NCBI GenBank assembly: GCA_018607725.1
Contig: JABBAY010000106.1
Span: 1 to 33,570, forward strand
Origin: K189A clade bacterium
Lineage (GTDB): Bacteria > Pseudomonadota > Gammaproteobacteria > Pseudomonadales > Azotimanducaceae
Direction of reading: 5' to 3'
DNA length: 33,570 nt
How positions within the stretch are numbered: the first letter of the stretch is position 1; each line of letters starts with the position of its first letter. Both the position numbers and the translations under genes were made by a program. This document shows positions 15,490 to 23,745 of this stretch, piece after piece. Under the pieces are notes generated by a model that did not search any database, had not been told where the DNA came from, and saw nothing but the letters and a program-made list of their open reading frames with translations.

Positions 15490-16650
15490 TCATAGCAGTC
15501 TGGTCTCGATCTTCCACCTCGGCGTTTCGGCTAACGATGGACCGTAGCCGAGTCGTCCGAACATCTGCACCCGGGGCCCATTGCTGTCGGTCAGTGAAAC
15601 GCCCAGTTTCGAATGAATCTCGGCAAAAGTTTCCGACATCTCCGGGTACTCCTGCAGCGCCTGACTGATAGGATGAAGGCCTAATCCTAATGCTGTCGCT
15701 TTAAGGTTAACCCGCAGCCAATTGGCACCGGAGCGCAACTGGTCAGCCCGCGAGTTGGTTTCCGTACCGAGCCAGATATATCCCATACCACTGAACATCA
15801 TCGCCCTGTACATATCGATGCCCTGTTGGAAGGCCGCAGATTTTTGATCAGCGAGTTGCTGGCGATCCAGTTGGCCGAGGAGCGACAAACCCTCGAGAAA
15901 AGCACCGCCAAGATCGATGCCGTCTGGATTTGCATTGATTTCACGTTTGCCAATGCGCATCAAATCAATGCTTTCTTGCAGGGTACGTGGCGTCATGGTC
16001 TCGATGTAGTGCGCGCGCCAGCTGAGATCACGCAAATCTTTGATCCGCTGGGGATCGTTCGTCGCGGCCACCTGTACAGTGTCGTCGACAACCATCGCAA
16101 GTTCTTCGAGCACCGATGTTGTGACCGGGCGTTCAGTATCAAACGGTTCTTTCAAAGAACGCCGCTGCATCACCTGCTTGAAGAGCGGGTCAGGCGTCGC
16201 TTCACCGGTTAAGAACTGAATGCGCGCAACCGGGCGGGCATCAAGCAAGTCTTCCCCTGCACCTTGCGGGAAAGGTGTCACTTTCGCCAGTATGCCCTCT
16301 TCAGCGGCGGCCATCCGCAAAAGCTCCAGAAAACAACCCAACCCTATGGTGATCTGACGATTGGGCGGATCCGTTTCGGGCAACAACCGTTCGAGGTCAC
16401 AATACAGCATCGCCTCGCCCGGCGTGCGCAGATCCACTTTCCATGGCTGGCGATTGTGCGGGTTGGGCGCAAGGATTGCGTAAGAAAGTGCCCGCATGCG
16501 CGGGTCTGTATAGGCCTTGCTGCCAGCAAGTCCCCAAGGGGCCAATGCTACCTGCGGCGTCCTGGTTGTTGCAAAGCCATAAGCTGACGCGCCGACAATG
16601 ACACCTCCGGCACCTATTACCTTTATAAAGCCCCGTCTTGTCAACGCCAT
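15490..16650 (-). CDS. Tat-exported Acg-family FMN nitroreductase homologue
   Basis: This 386-residue protein begins with a twin-arginine signal, LTRRGFIKVIGAGG, followed by a hydrophobic stretch to about residue 28, so it should be exported folded with its cofactor. The body resembles the Acg (Rv2032-like) divergent nitroreductases. NPHNRQPWKVDL (near residue 62) is the family's N-terminal flavin motif, and LGLGLHPISQALQEYP lies near the C-terminus. Acg-type proteins bind FMN but may lack classic reductase activity and may sequester it. The gene leads an operon with a MarR regulator, and its promoter is overlaid by two inverted repeats. AGGAAAG lies before the ATG. The function is inferred to be a stress- or xenobiotic-inducible periplasmic flavoprotein. 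Confidence 0.8.
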   Translation of the reverse strand: MALTRRGFIKVIGAGGVIVGASAYGFATTRTPQVALAPWGLAGSKAYTDPRMRALSYAILAPNPHNRQPWKVDLRTPGEAMLYCDLERLLPETDPPNRQITIGLGCFLELLRMAAAEEGILAKVTPFPQGAGEDLLDARPVARIQFLTGEATPDPLFKQVMQRRSLKEPFDTERPVTTSVLEELAMVVDDTVQVAATNDPQRIKDLRDLSWRAHYIETMTPRTLQESIDLMRIGKREINANPDGIDLGGAFLEGLSLLGQLDRQQLADQKSAAFQQGIDMYRAMMFSGMGYIWLGTETNSRADQLRSGANWLRVNLKATALGLGLHPISQALQEYPEMSETFAEIHSKLGVSLTDSNGPRVQMFGRLGYGPSLAETPRWKIETRLL

Positions 16651-16665
16651 CTGTCTTTCCTATTA

Positions 16666-16679
16666 GTTTAACGTTAAAC
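16666..16679. promoter_or_regulatory. MarR-type operator 1 (perfect 14-bp palindrome)
   Basis: GTTTAACGTTAAAC is a perfect palindrome located 16 bp upstream of the ATG of the Acg-type gene and just downstream of the predicted -10 box, so a bound repressor would cover the transcription start. The half-site spacing suits a MarR dimer. The cognate regulator is probably the operon's own second gene. Confidence 0.6.
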
Positions 16680-16680
16680 C

Positions 16681-16710
16681 ACTATAGTTTAACACTAAAC
16701 GATAAGTCAA
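16681..16710 (-). promoter_or_regulatory. Sigma-70-type promoter of the Acg-marR operon
   Basis: On the minus strand TTGACT (16710-16705) and TATAGT (16686-16681) are 18 bp apart, a near-consensus promoter. The spacer consists almost entirely of operator 2, and operator 1 lies directly downstream. This arrangement implies strong transcription unless repressed. Confidence 0.6.
16687..16700. promoter_or_regulatory. MarR-type operator 2 (imperfect palindrome)
   Basis: GTTTAACACTAAAC repeats operator 1 with one symmetry-breaking half-site position. It lies between the -35 and -10 boxes. The centres of the two sites are 21 bp apart, two turns of B-DNA, so two dimers could bind the same face of the helix and interact. 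Confidence 0.55.
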
Positions 16711-16983
16711 GGGCCAGAGAAACGAAAAATTTTCAGCTCAAAGGCATGCCACGTCTTATCGACTTGGGGGGTTTCCAGGTCTTCTTACACGCAGGTCAGA
16801 CCTGAACATTTTGTTAACTCAGATGGCAGCGTCATCGACTAGATATTCGCAGGGATTCCAGAACATTGCTGTTAGTCCAAAGCGTCGGTATAGGTGCAGA
16901 CATCAACAGATCAACTGTCCTCGATGAGGATTAGTGTTTATGATTAGCGCTTATGCTCCCTACTTCACGCAAAGGCAACGAAC

Positions 16984-17757
16984 ATGAATTTAACCACAAG
17001 CAGAGTGAGAGACTGGGCCGCTGGCGGTTTAATGATGGTGCTGGCTATAGGCAGCGGTCTTGTTTTTGGCGCGGACGCTGATGTCGCCGCAGCGCTGGCT
17101 CACCCAAACCGCCCAGCAGCCGACACTGCTGCCGATGCAACTCGCAAGCCTGCGGAAATTCTGGACTTTGCAGGTCTTCAGACCGGAATGGATATCTTTG
17201 AAGTGGAAGCGGGCGGAGGCTATTTTACGGAGATCATCAGCCGTGCGGTTGGCGCTAATGGCAGCGTTGTGCTGCACGAGGCACCTGGCCTGATGGGCTT
17301 CGTTGGTGATCGCATCGACCTGCGCACAGCCAATAACCGGCTAGCTAATGTTCGAGTAAGCTTAACCAATTTCGATACCCTGGATGCTGCCGACAACGCA
17401 ATAGATTTGGTGACTTGGATTCAGGGGCCCCATGAACTGGGATTTGCACCTGAAGGGGTTAATCTCGGTGACGCGGCTACCGCCTTCAATGAAATTTATC
17501 GTATTCTAAAACCCGGCGGCTTGTTCCTAGCCATAGACCACCTTGCTGCCCAAGACGCAGGGCTTGCAGCAGGCGGCACTATTCACCGTATCGAAGAAAG
17601 CTTGGTAACCCAGATGGCAACTGACAGCGGTCTCAGCCTTGTGCGCAAGTCGGATCTTCTTAAAAACTCGAAAGACCCCCTTACTGCCCATGTGTTTAAC
17701 CCTTCGATTCGAGGAAAAACCAGCCAGTTCGTCGTGTTATATCAAAAACCTGAATAA
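16984..17757 (+). CDS. Exported methyltransferase-like protein
   Basis: This 257-residue protein has an N-terminal signal peptide (hydrophobic segment about residues 14-30, cleavage probably near VFGA-D). A class I methyltransferase-like fold follows: a motif I-like segment DIFEVEAGGGYFTEII (69-84), an acidic turn after strand 2, and AFNEIYRILKPGGLFLAIDH (168-187), typical of the post-IV region. Motif I departs from the usual GxGxG. Family members are annotated as class I SAM-dependent methyltransferases, yet export to the periplasm, where SAM is not expected, makes catalysis doubtful. The ATG has AAGG eight bases upstream. It converges on the SDR gene. Upstream lies an AGGTC-A-GACCT inverted repeat (16793-16803) of unknown role. 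Confidence 0.75.
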   Translation: MNLTTSRVRDWAAGGLMMVLAIGSGLVFGADADVAAALAHPNRPAADTAADATRKPAEILDFAGLQTGMDIFEVEAGGGYFTEIISRAVGANGSVVLHEAPGLMGFVGDRIDLRTANNRLANVRVSLTNFDTLDAADNAIDLVTWIQGPHELGFAPEGVNLGDAATAFNEIYRILKPGGLFLAIDHLAAQDAGLAAGGTIHRIEESLVTQMATDSGLSLVRKSDLLKNSKDPLTAHVFNPSIRGKTSQFVVLYQKPE

Positions 17758-17792
17758 TGGGATCGGCGCTCACTTTGCCTCTTATCCCATTA
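17755..17792. terminator. Hairpin shared by convergent genes
   Basis: TAATGGGAT (17755-17763) and ATCCCATTA (17784-17792) form a perfect 9-bp stem with a 20-nt loop. It spans the stop codons of the plus-strand methyltransferase-like gene (17757) and the minus-strand SDR gene (17790). No long T run follows on either strand, so it is only a moderate terminator candidate. Confidence 0.4.
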
Positions 17793-18590
17793 CTTAGGTG
17801 ATTGTTGCAGGTCGATCCAGCCACCGGTCAGGCCGGCGATATAGCCACCATCAACGACCAACTCGACCCCATTCAGCCAGCGGTTATTACCTGTTGCCAG
17901 AAACTCAATCACCTCTGCGATATCGTCAGGCTCGCCCTCGCGACCAATCTGCTGCACCCCCCAGTCATACTTTTCCGCGCCGACTAGTTGCTTGAAATCA
18001 GCAGTTAGCCGAGTGCCGGTAGAGCCCGGGTTGACGCAATTGACTCGCACACCTCGCTGACTGGCAAGACCTGCAGCCCTGTAAGTATAGGCAGCGGCAC
18101 ATTGTTTGGAAAATTTGTACGGGTTTGCTTGCCACGCCGCCTGATTGACTTGCAGCCACTGCATGCCAGCATCAAAGTCAGGCGTATCCAACAGGCCATC
18201 GATGAGCGTCTGACGGTTGCGCCAGTCATAACCGGCGGAGGATGCCACATTAACGACACAGCCGCCGTCAGAGATACGCGGCACTAGCTGCTCTGTCAGG
18301 TAGCGCAGGCCGAGAAAATTCACCTGCAAGACCTTCTCGTCTGGCGCGGCATTCGACACCCCAGCAACATTGATTAGCCTGTCGATCTGACCCGGCAGTT
18401 GCGCGATGGCACGATCAATCGCGGCAGGGTCGCTGAGATCACATTGAATAAAGCCAAAAGCGACTGCAGGCTGAACTATATCGAGAATAGTTATCCGGTG
18501 TCCTTGGGCCTCCAGTCGCGCCACCGTTGCCGCACCAATGCCCGTGGCGCCACCCGTCAGAACAATACTCAGCGCAGTTGGCTCAGTCAT
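17790..18590 (-). CDS. Short-chain dehydrogenase/reductase, 3-alpha-HSD/coniferyl-alcohol-dehydrogenase-like subgroup
   Basis: This 266-residue SDR has the nucleotide loop TGGATGIG (12-19), NVAG (74-77), Asn91, Ser117/118 and the catalytic Y158-x3-K162. The distance of about 40 residues between the catalytic Ser and Tyr is much longer than in classical SDRs. It matches the insertion known from Comamonas 3-alpha-hydroxysteroid dehydrogenase/carbonyl reductase and from coniferyl-alcohol dehydrogenase. It should oxidise a secondary or benzylic alcohol with NAD(P). An acidic Asp37 after strand 2 favours NAD. The C-terminal GVELVVDGGYIAGL is typical. It is divergent from the amidase gene and convergent with the methyltransferase-like gene, so it stands as a single transcription unit. 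Confidence 0.86.
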   Translation of the reverse strand: MTEPTALSIVLTGGATGIGAATVARLEAQGHRITILDIVQPAVAFGFIQCDLSDPAAIDRAIAQLPGQIDRLINVAGVSNAAPDEKVLQVNFLGLRYLTEQLVPRISDGGCVVNVASSAGYDWRNRQTLIDGLLDTPDFDAGMQWLQVNQAAWQANPYKFSKQCAAAYTYRAAGLASQRGVRVNCVNPGSTGTRLTADFKQLVGAEKYDWGVQQIGREGEPDDIAEVIEFLATGNNRWLNGVELVVDGGYIAGLTGGWIDLQQSPK

Positions 18591-18725
18591 GATTTAAGTC
18601 ACCCGTTCTATTCTCGCAGCTACTGTATTGATCGAGATTAGTCACGCATGTCGACGAAGTCAATTGGCACAACGGGCCGTCACAGTGGTATGTTGGAGGC
18701 TGACGGCACTGCAAAACAGGTAGAT

Positions 18726-20219
18726 ATGAGCGAACGACCCTCAGCGCTAAATGCCACCGATGCGATTGAAATGATCAGGCAGGGCGAATTGACACCCGAT
18801 GCGCTGCTGGAAAGCTGTATTGCGCAGATCGAGCAAGTAGACCCCGTGGTTAATGCCATGATTACTCGCGCCTATGACCGGGCTCGGGAACAAGCACAGT
18901 TGGCGACGCAGACCGCTAACCGGGGCGACGCCTTGGGTCCACTCCACGGTCTACCGGTCGCTATCAAGGACATCCAGGCTACTCGCGGTATCCGCACCAC
19001 TTATGGCTCTGCGGCCTATGCGGACAACATTCCAGAAGAGGATGCGGGCATTGTGCAGCGCATTCGCGAGGCCGGCGGCATCATCATCGGCAAGACCAAT
19101 ATTCCTGAGTCCAGCATCGGCGCCAATACGGTCAACCGCTTGTTCGGTGCAACGGGCAATCCCTACAACCCTGATTTGACCTGCGGCGGATCGTCTGGCG
19201 GCTCGGCCGTCGCCGTCGCTACCCACATGGCGCCGCTGGCCACAGGGTCTGATCATGGTGGCAGCTTACGTATTCCAGCCTGCTACTGCGGCGTTGTTGG
19301 TTATCGTGCCACGCCCGGCGTTGTTCCCAATGAAGGTCGTTCGACCCTCCAGACTAATTATAGCGTCCAGGGCCCCATGGCGAGGTCAGTGAGTGATGTC
19401 GCCCTACTGCTGTCTGTGATCGCCCAGCGCGACGCCAATGCCAGCCTGGACCCCATGGCTTTTCCGTTGGACGCCAATCACTTGGCGCAGCTTGATGATG
19501 TCGACCTCAGCGGCTTGCGAGTGGCGGTGACGGCAGATCTGGGTGGTGTGCTGGTATCTGAGACTATTCGGCGCACTTTCACGGACAGGATGAACCTGAT
19601 TGCGCCTCAGTTCGGTACCTGTGACTGGCATAACATCGACCTGACGGATGCACCTGACGTGGACTGGCACGTGCGCCAGGACCTGTTTGTAACCCAGTAT
19701 ATTGATCAGGCCAGCAGCTGGGATGCAGGCTTCAATCCGAATATCCAGGCGACCTATCGGTCTGCCCTGACAACGCCCATGGCAGCTATTGCCAGCGCCC
19801 GACGCCGGCAGATGGCGCTATTCCAATCCTTTCGCAGTATCTTTGACGACTATGACTTGGTGCTCTGCCCCGGGGTCAGCATTCCACCGTTTCCTTGGCA
19901 GCACCTGAACCCACAGCAGATTGATGCCAAGCCCGTGGAAAACTACATGGCGTGGCTGGCGCTGACCTCGTCATTGACCGTAGTCGGCCACCCGGTTGTG
20001 GCACTACCTTGCGGCCTAGACGAGCAGGGCACGCCATTTGGTATCCAAGTGGTCGGGGCCATGTATTCAGACCAGCGGTTACTGAGCGCAGCCAAGGCAC
20101 TGGAGCAGTATTTCGCTAGCGTATCTATACTGGCGCAACCAACGCCGAACTTCGATGTGTTACGCCGCACAACGTCAACCTGCCGCACCGAGGGCAGAGT
20201 AACCCCCTTCAATGTGTAA
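18726..20219 (+). CDS. Amidase-signature family amidase
   Basis: This enzyme of about 497 residues belongs to the amidase signature family. The Ser-cisSer-Lys triad is Lys81 (PVAIKD), Ser156 (GGSSGGS) and Ser180 (DHGGSLRIPA), with the 75 and 24-residue spacings typical of the family. It should hydrolyse an amide to an acid and ammonia or amine; a GatA role is unlikely, as no gatB/gatC adjoins and such enzymes overlap widely in sequence. I chose ATG at 18726, with AGG nearby; an in-frame ATG at 18648 adds 26 residues that look non-homologous. It is followed 15 bp later by a GltS-like symporter, suggesting that the amide or its acid product is taken up by that protein. Confidence 0.87.
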   Translation: MSERPSALNATDAIEMIRQGELTPDALLESCIAQIEQVDPVVNAMITRAYDRAREQAQLATQTANRGDALGPLHGLPVAIKDIQATRGIRTTYGSAAYADNIPEEDAGIVQRIREAGGIIIGKTNIPESSIGANTVNRLFGATGNPYNPDLTCGGSSGGSAVAVATHMAPLATGSDHGGSLRIPACYCGVVGYRATPGVVPNEGRSTLQTNYSVQGPMARSVSDVALLLSVIAQRDANASLDPMAFPLDANHLAQLDDVDLSGLRVAVTADLGGVLVSETIRRTFTDRMNLIAPQFGTCDWHNIDLTDAPDVDWHVRQDLFVTQYIDQASSWDAGFNPNIQATYRSALTTPMAAIASARRRQMALFQSFRSIFDDYDLVLCPGVSIPPFPWQHLNPQQIDAKPVENYMAWLALTSSLTVVGHPVVALPCGLDEQGTPFGIQVVGAMYSDQRLLSAAKALEQYFASVSILAQPTPNFDVLRRTTSTCRTEGRVTPFNV

Positions 20220-20234
20220 ACAGGATTAACAATT

Positions 20235-21602
20235 ATGGCAGCCACATTTCCTGGCGTTATTGCCTTTGCCTTTATGGTCAGCCTGATTCTGGCGGGTGTC
20301 GGCCTACGGGCCCGCTTTGCCTGGATCCAGTCGGCACTGGTGCCGGCAAGCCTGATCGCTGGCCTGCTGGGTTTCGCGTTAGTGAATCTTGACCTGTCCT
20401 TTGGCTTGATCAACAGTGACTTCACCGTCTTTGCCTTCCATTTTTTTACCTTGAGCTTTATGTCATTGGTGCTTACGGGCAGCGACCCGCGAGTGGGCAA
20501 GGCACCTTCCGTGGTCGCCGGTGGCAGCTGGCTGGCCGTGATATGGGTCATGAGCCTTGTGATGCAGGCTATGGTAGGTCTAGTCGTCATCGTACTTTAC
20601 AACTACCTCACCGGGGGTGATTTGTCGTATTTTCTCGGCATGATTGCCACCCACGGATTCACGCAAGGACCAGGCCAGGCTCTGGCGTTGGGTGGCATCT
20701 GGGAGAACGCCCTGGGCATCCAACATGCCGTAGACTTCGGCCTGATCTATGCCTCGGCGGGATTTCTTGTCGCCTTTGTTGTGGGCGTTCCCATGGCACG
20801 GCAGGCCATTCGGCGCGGTAGTCATGCCAACAAGACCGCGCGCATCGACGAGGAATTTCTGAAGGGCATCATGCAACCTGAATCGAAGGTCTCGGCAGGT
20901 ACTCAAGTGACCCATGCGGCGAATGTCGATTCCCTGACATTTCATCTGGCGATTTTAGGCTTGGCCTATGTGCTCACCGACCAGTATCTGGCATTCATCC
21001 AACCTTTCGCCAACACGTGGCAGTTGGGCGGCGTGAATCTCGGACTGATCTTCAGCCACAACTTGTTCTTCTTTCATGGCTTAATTGTTTGTGTGCTGCT
21101 GCGCGCGGGCATTGACCGTCTCGGTTGGGGACACCTGATTGATAACGACACCCAGAAGCGCATTACAGGAACCTCGGTGGACTTAATGGTGGTGGCGACC
21201 CTCATGAGCATCCAGTTTTCGCTGCTCAGCGCTTATCTGCTGCCGATCATCCTGACTTGCGTCGCTATTGCTGTGACTACGGGGTTGCTGTGCTTCGGCT
21301 TTGCCCGCCTGCTGCAAAACTATAGCATTGAACGAGCCGTAACTATCTTTGGCTGTTGTACGGGTTCTACAGGCAGTGGCTTGTTATTGCTACGAATTCT
21401 CGACCCTGACCTGAGCACGCCCATCGCCAAGGAACTGGCATTTTTTAACGTTGCTATCCTGGTACTTGGCTTTCACATTTTGACCCTGATGGCGCCAGTA
21501 CTACCGAGTTTTGGCCTCGGAACCATCAGCCTAGTGTATATCGGGACCTTTCTGGTGGGCGCCGTCGCGTTGACGGTGATGTCGAGGAGGTCCTTGGTTT
21601 AG
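20235..21602 (+). CDS. GltS-like sodium/glutamate-type symporter
   Basis: This 455-residue membrane protein has about 10-12 hydrophobic helices and the GltS-family signature GFTQGPGQA (154-162) plus the related C-terminal repeat GCCTGSTGSGLLLLRILDP. The two half-repeats with Gly-rich reentrant loops are typical of sodium-dependent glutamate uptake. A hydrophilic loop near residues 190-220 links the halves. It lies 15 bp behind the amidase in the same direction, with AGGA before the ATG, so the two are surely co-transcribed. Glutamate or a related dicarboxylate/amide is the expected solute; the pairing suggests glutaminyl- or aspartyl-type amides, but this is inference. Confidence 0.82.
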   Translation: MAATFPGVIAFAFMVSLILAGVGLRARFAWIQSALVPASLIAGLLGFALVNLDLSFGLINSDFTVFAFHFFTLSFMSLVLTGSDPRVGKAPSVVAGGSWLAVIWVMSLVMQAMVGLVVIVLYNYLTGGDLSYFLGMIATHGFTQGPGQALALGGIWENALGIQHAVDFGLIYASAGFLVAFVVGVPMARQAIRRGSHANKTARIDEEFLKGIMQPESKVSAGTQVTHAANVDSLTFHLAILGLAYVLTDQYLAFIQPFANTWQLGGVNLGLIFSHNLFFFHGLIVCVLLRAGIDRLGWGHLIDNDTQKRITGTSVDLMVVATLMSIQFSLLSAYLLPIILTCVAIAVTTGLLCFGFARLLQNYSIERAVTIFGCCTGSTGSGLLLLRILDPDLSTPIAKELAFFNVAILVLGFHILTLMAPVLPSFGLGTISLVYIGTFLVGAVALTVMSRRSLV

Positions 21603-22050
21603 CACCAGTCTGATCGCGTCTGCAATCCTGCCTTGGCAAAAAGTTCTGGGTTGCCACCCTCGAATATTCTATCGATAACGGTGGCGGCGTCCAGTCGACC
21701 TGCGGCAATCAGACACGCAGCGATAACACCAACAATGGATTTATTCGCGGATTGAATAGCAAAGCGAATATGGAGGCCGAGGCGCCAAAGTATTCCTCGC
21801 GTTGATTTCACCACGGCGGAGAATAATGAGACCGATCGGCAACGGTTTGCGCCAGGGCTTCATCCCAGGTTAACTTTTCACCGCCACTGGCAGTGATGAC
21901 GACATCACTGAATCATTGCAAATTGTAGGACAAAGGTCTGCCGGCACCTGATCCGCGCCACACACTTTTGGTTGGCATCAGCGCTTCAAGATGGCTAAAA
22001 CGCCAGCGTCATTATGCTCCGGCATAAAACGAATTTGCTGCGAACCAAAC
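21599..22050 (-). pseudogene. Decayed serine hydrolase (beta-lactamase/CubicO family)
   Basis: Pieces of one serine hydrolase can be read on the minus strand, but only by changing frame several times. They are RWRFSHLEALMPTKSVWRGSG, then TASGGEKLTWDEALAQTVAD, then GLIILRRGEIN, then EEYFGAS, then FAIQSANKSIVGVIAA with the S-x-x-K nucleophile motif and CLIAAGRLD. In-frame TGA codons interrupt the first two pieces. The C-terminal two thirds of a normal protein (Tyr motif and lid) are missing before the frame ends next to the GltS gene. This is a broken, truncated gene and not a functional enzyme. The 5-prime boundary is approximate. Confidence 0.75.
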
Positions 22051-22268
22051 ACGCTTGTCTTTTGATCGCGGAAAAACTAGCCTCCAACCATCTTTGCCCG
22101 GATCATCAGCAGTTCGGTCAGCGTTAGTCATGCCATGAACCTCATTGCCAGGTAGGTTCTCTGACTCTGCCACTGAGCCGCCGAGGCGTCACGTTTGGCG
22201 CGGCGACATTCCCACCGCCGGCAGCACCCGTGACACTGCTAAATATTCGCGTCAAAATGAACCGGTCC

Positions 22269-22290
22269 TTTGGCGCCAATTGGCGCCAAA
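22269..22290. repeat. 22-bp perfect palindrome
   Basis: TTTGGCGCCAATTGGCGCCAAA is fully self-complementary and contains two GGCGCC sites around AATT. It lies in the non-coding stretch between the serine hydrolase relic and the end of the MAPEG gene. I recognise no element; a regulator site or a hairpin terminator for the minus-strand MAPEG gene, whose stop is 43 bp away, are both possible. No T run follows directly. Confidence 0.6.
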
Positions 22291-22332
22291 CCTCAACGGC
22301 CATTCTCACGTAACACTCGGTCAGTTTGGTTA

Positions 22333-22728
22333 CTATACGGCGACCAAAATTTCCCGGAAGATCGCTAATGTCGCGATTAGGCCTGCAGCGAAGGTCAGGC
22401 TTCGAGCCAGCGGCAGATTTGACGCATAGCCCACCGCGTGCAGAATTCGGGCAAGCAAGTAGGTCTGCGCCGCGAACACGGTCACGGGCGTGGAAATGCT
22501 CAACACGTGGGCAACCAATATCGCTATGGCAAAGATTGGTAAATTTTCAATAGCATTGCCATGGGCCTTCTTGAGTCGCGTCGCCCAATCCGGCAGAGGT
22601 TTACCGTCTGCGGCGTAAGACAAGGCCTGCACAGGTCCATAACGCAATATGTGACAAAGAATATAAGGCACCCAAAGTAACACTGTAAAAATCGCCGTAA
22701 GTACCAGCATTTGTAGTTCGGTCGTCAT
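22333..22728 (-). CDS. MAPEG family membrane protein
   Basis: This 131-residue protein has four predicted membrane helices (about 8-28, 60-78, 80-98 and 108-128) and the family motif AHGNAIENLPIFA (55-67). MAPEG proteins form trimers that conjugate or reduce lipid hydroperoxides and electrophiles with glutathione; bacterial members are little characterised. The ATG at 22728 has GAGCTC before it. It is the only intact gene between the pseudogene and the nitroreductase, and it is probably transcribed alone. An inverted repeat CTAGA-CGA-TCTAG at 22813-22825 lies upstream and may be a regulator site. Confidence 0.83.
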   Translation of the reverse strand: MTTELQMLVLTAIFTVLLWVPYILCHILRYGPVQALSYAADGKPLPDWATRLKKAHGNAIENLPIFAIAILVAHVLSISTPVTVFAAQTYLLARILHAVGYASNLPLARSLTFAAGLIATLAIFREILVAV

Positions 22729-22812
22729 AGTGAGCTCCAGTCATGATTCATTAGTTCACGTTACCGTCTTAGCCGGTGAACCTAAAGCGATGCATCGATA
22801 TTTTATTTCAAA

Positions 22813-22825
22813 CTAGACGATCTAG
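22813..22825. promoter_or_regulatory. Small inverted repeat upstream of the MAPEG gene
   Basis: CTAGA and TCTAG flank CGA about 85 bp upstream of the MAPEG start codon, in an A/T-rich stretch. A dimeric repressor could bind here, but no regulator gene is adjacent and the repeat is short enough to arise by chance. Confidence 0.2.
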
Positions 22826-22952
22826 GGTTAATTTTCAATCACCGAGGCAGACTAGGCGTCGTCCAGCCGTACACTATAGACGAGGTCACTTGCCACGACA
22901 GTAACAGGATCTTGGGACTGGATCCTATGCTGACCCTGCCCTGCCCGTCATT

Positions 22953-23621
22953 CTAATTCAAGAATGTCACTGTCTCTGCCAACGGCGCTCTGGTGGTGCG
23001 GGCGGTATTGGCGGGCACGCTTACATCTTCATAGCCAAAGCCAAGACCGAACAGGACTTTTATTTCCGAACCAAGGTTAAAGGTGTCACGCACCACATCC
23101 GGATAATGCGCCATGGTACCTTGGGCGCAGGACGCCAGGCCATGTGCTGTCAGCGCCAACATCAGTGTTTGTGTGTACATCCCAACATCGGCTGCGGACT
23201 GCTTGCCAAAGACATCATCCATACACAAAAAAGCCATGTGGGGCGCATCGAACATCTCGAAATTGCGAAAGCTCGCGGCAGCGCGACCCGGCTTGTCTTC
23301 CCAGTCGATGCCCATGGCGTCGAAAAGGACTCGCGCGCACTCGCGTCGGCGGCCACGAAATTGCTCGGCGATGCGGCCGTCAGAATAGTCTGGCGTCGCT
23401 GGCTCCTTGGCTCTCACTCGCTGCATAAAACTTTCTCGTAGCGCATCGCGAGTCGCTCCCGAGGCGACGCAAACTTGCCAAGGCTGCACGTTCGTACCTG
23501 ACGGGGCCCATTGGGCCAGCTCAAAAACCTGGGTCATCAATGCCTGCGGCACCGACTTCGGCAAAAACCCACGCACTGAACGGCGAGCGCGCACGGCCTC
23601 CTCGAGTGTCATATCTGTCAT
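22953..23621 (-). CDS. Nitroreductase family FMN oxidoreductase
   Basis: This 222-residue flavin enzyme has the N-terminal FMN-phosphate site RRSVRGF (13-19), the APSGTNVQPWQV segment (38-49), and the C-terminal FGLGFGYED-x-x-V. It resembles the NfnB/RutE-like nitroreductases that reduce quinones, nitroaromatics or enones with NAD(P)H, normally as a cytoplasmic homodimer. The start ATG at 23621 is followed by a second ATG three codons on; both are plausible. It is on the same strand as the DDAH and permease genes upstream, about 124 bp away, so separate transcription is likely. Confidence 0.85.
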   Translation of the reverse strand: MTDMTLEEAVRARRSVRGFLPKSVPQALMTQVFELAQWAPSGTNVQPWQVCVASGATRDALRESFMQRVRAKEPATPDYSDGRIAEQFRGRRRECARVLFDAMGIDWEDKPGRAAASFRNFEMFDAPHMAFLCMDDVFGKQSAADVGMYTQTLMLALTAHGLASCAQGTMAHYPDVVRDTFNLGSEIKVLFGLGFGYEDVSVPANTARTTRAPLAETVTFLN

Positions 23622-23745
23622 GGCGTACCTGCTGATCGTAAAGGGAACATACTAGCGCGCGGGTCGCCGCATTGTCATCACCACCCTGTTCAATTCAACT
23701 CGCCAAACAGGTTGCGCGCCAGGCTGTCGTCGCCCTTAGAGCCGA

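Noticed and set aside
19943-20590. Long minus-strand open frame antisense to the amidase and GltS-like genes
   Set aside because: It is rich in Arg, Thr and Pro with no family motif, and both overlapping plus-strand genes are well supported.
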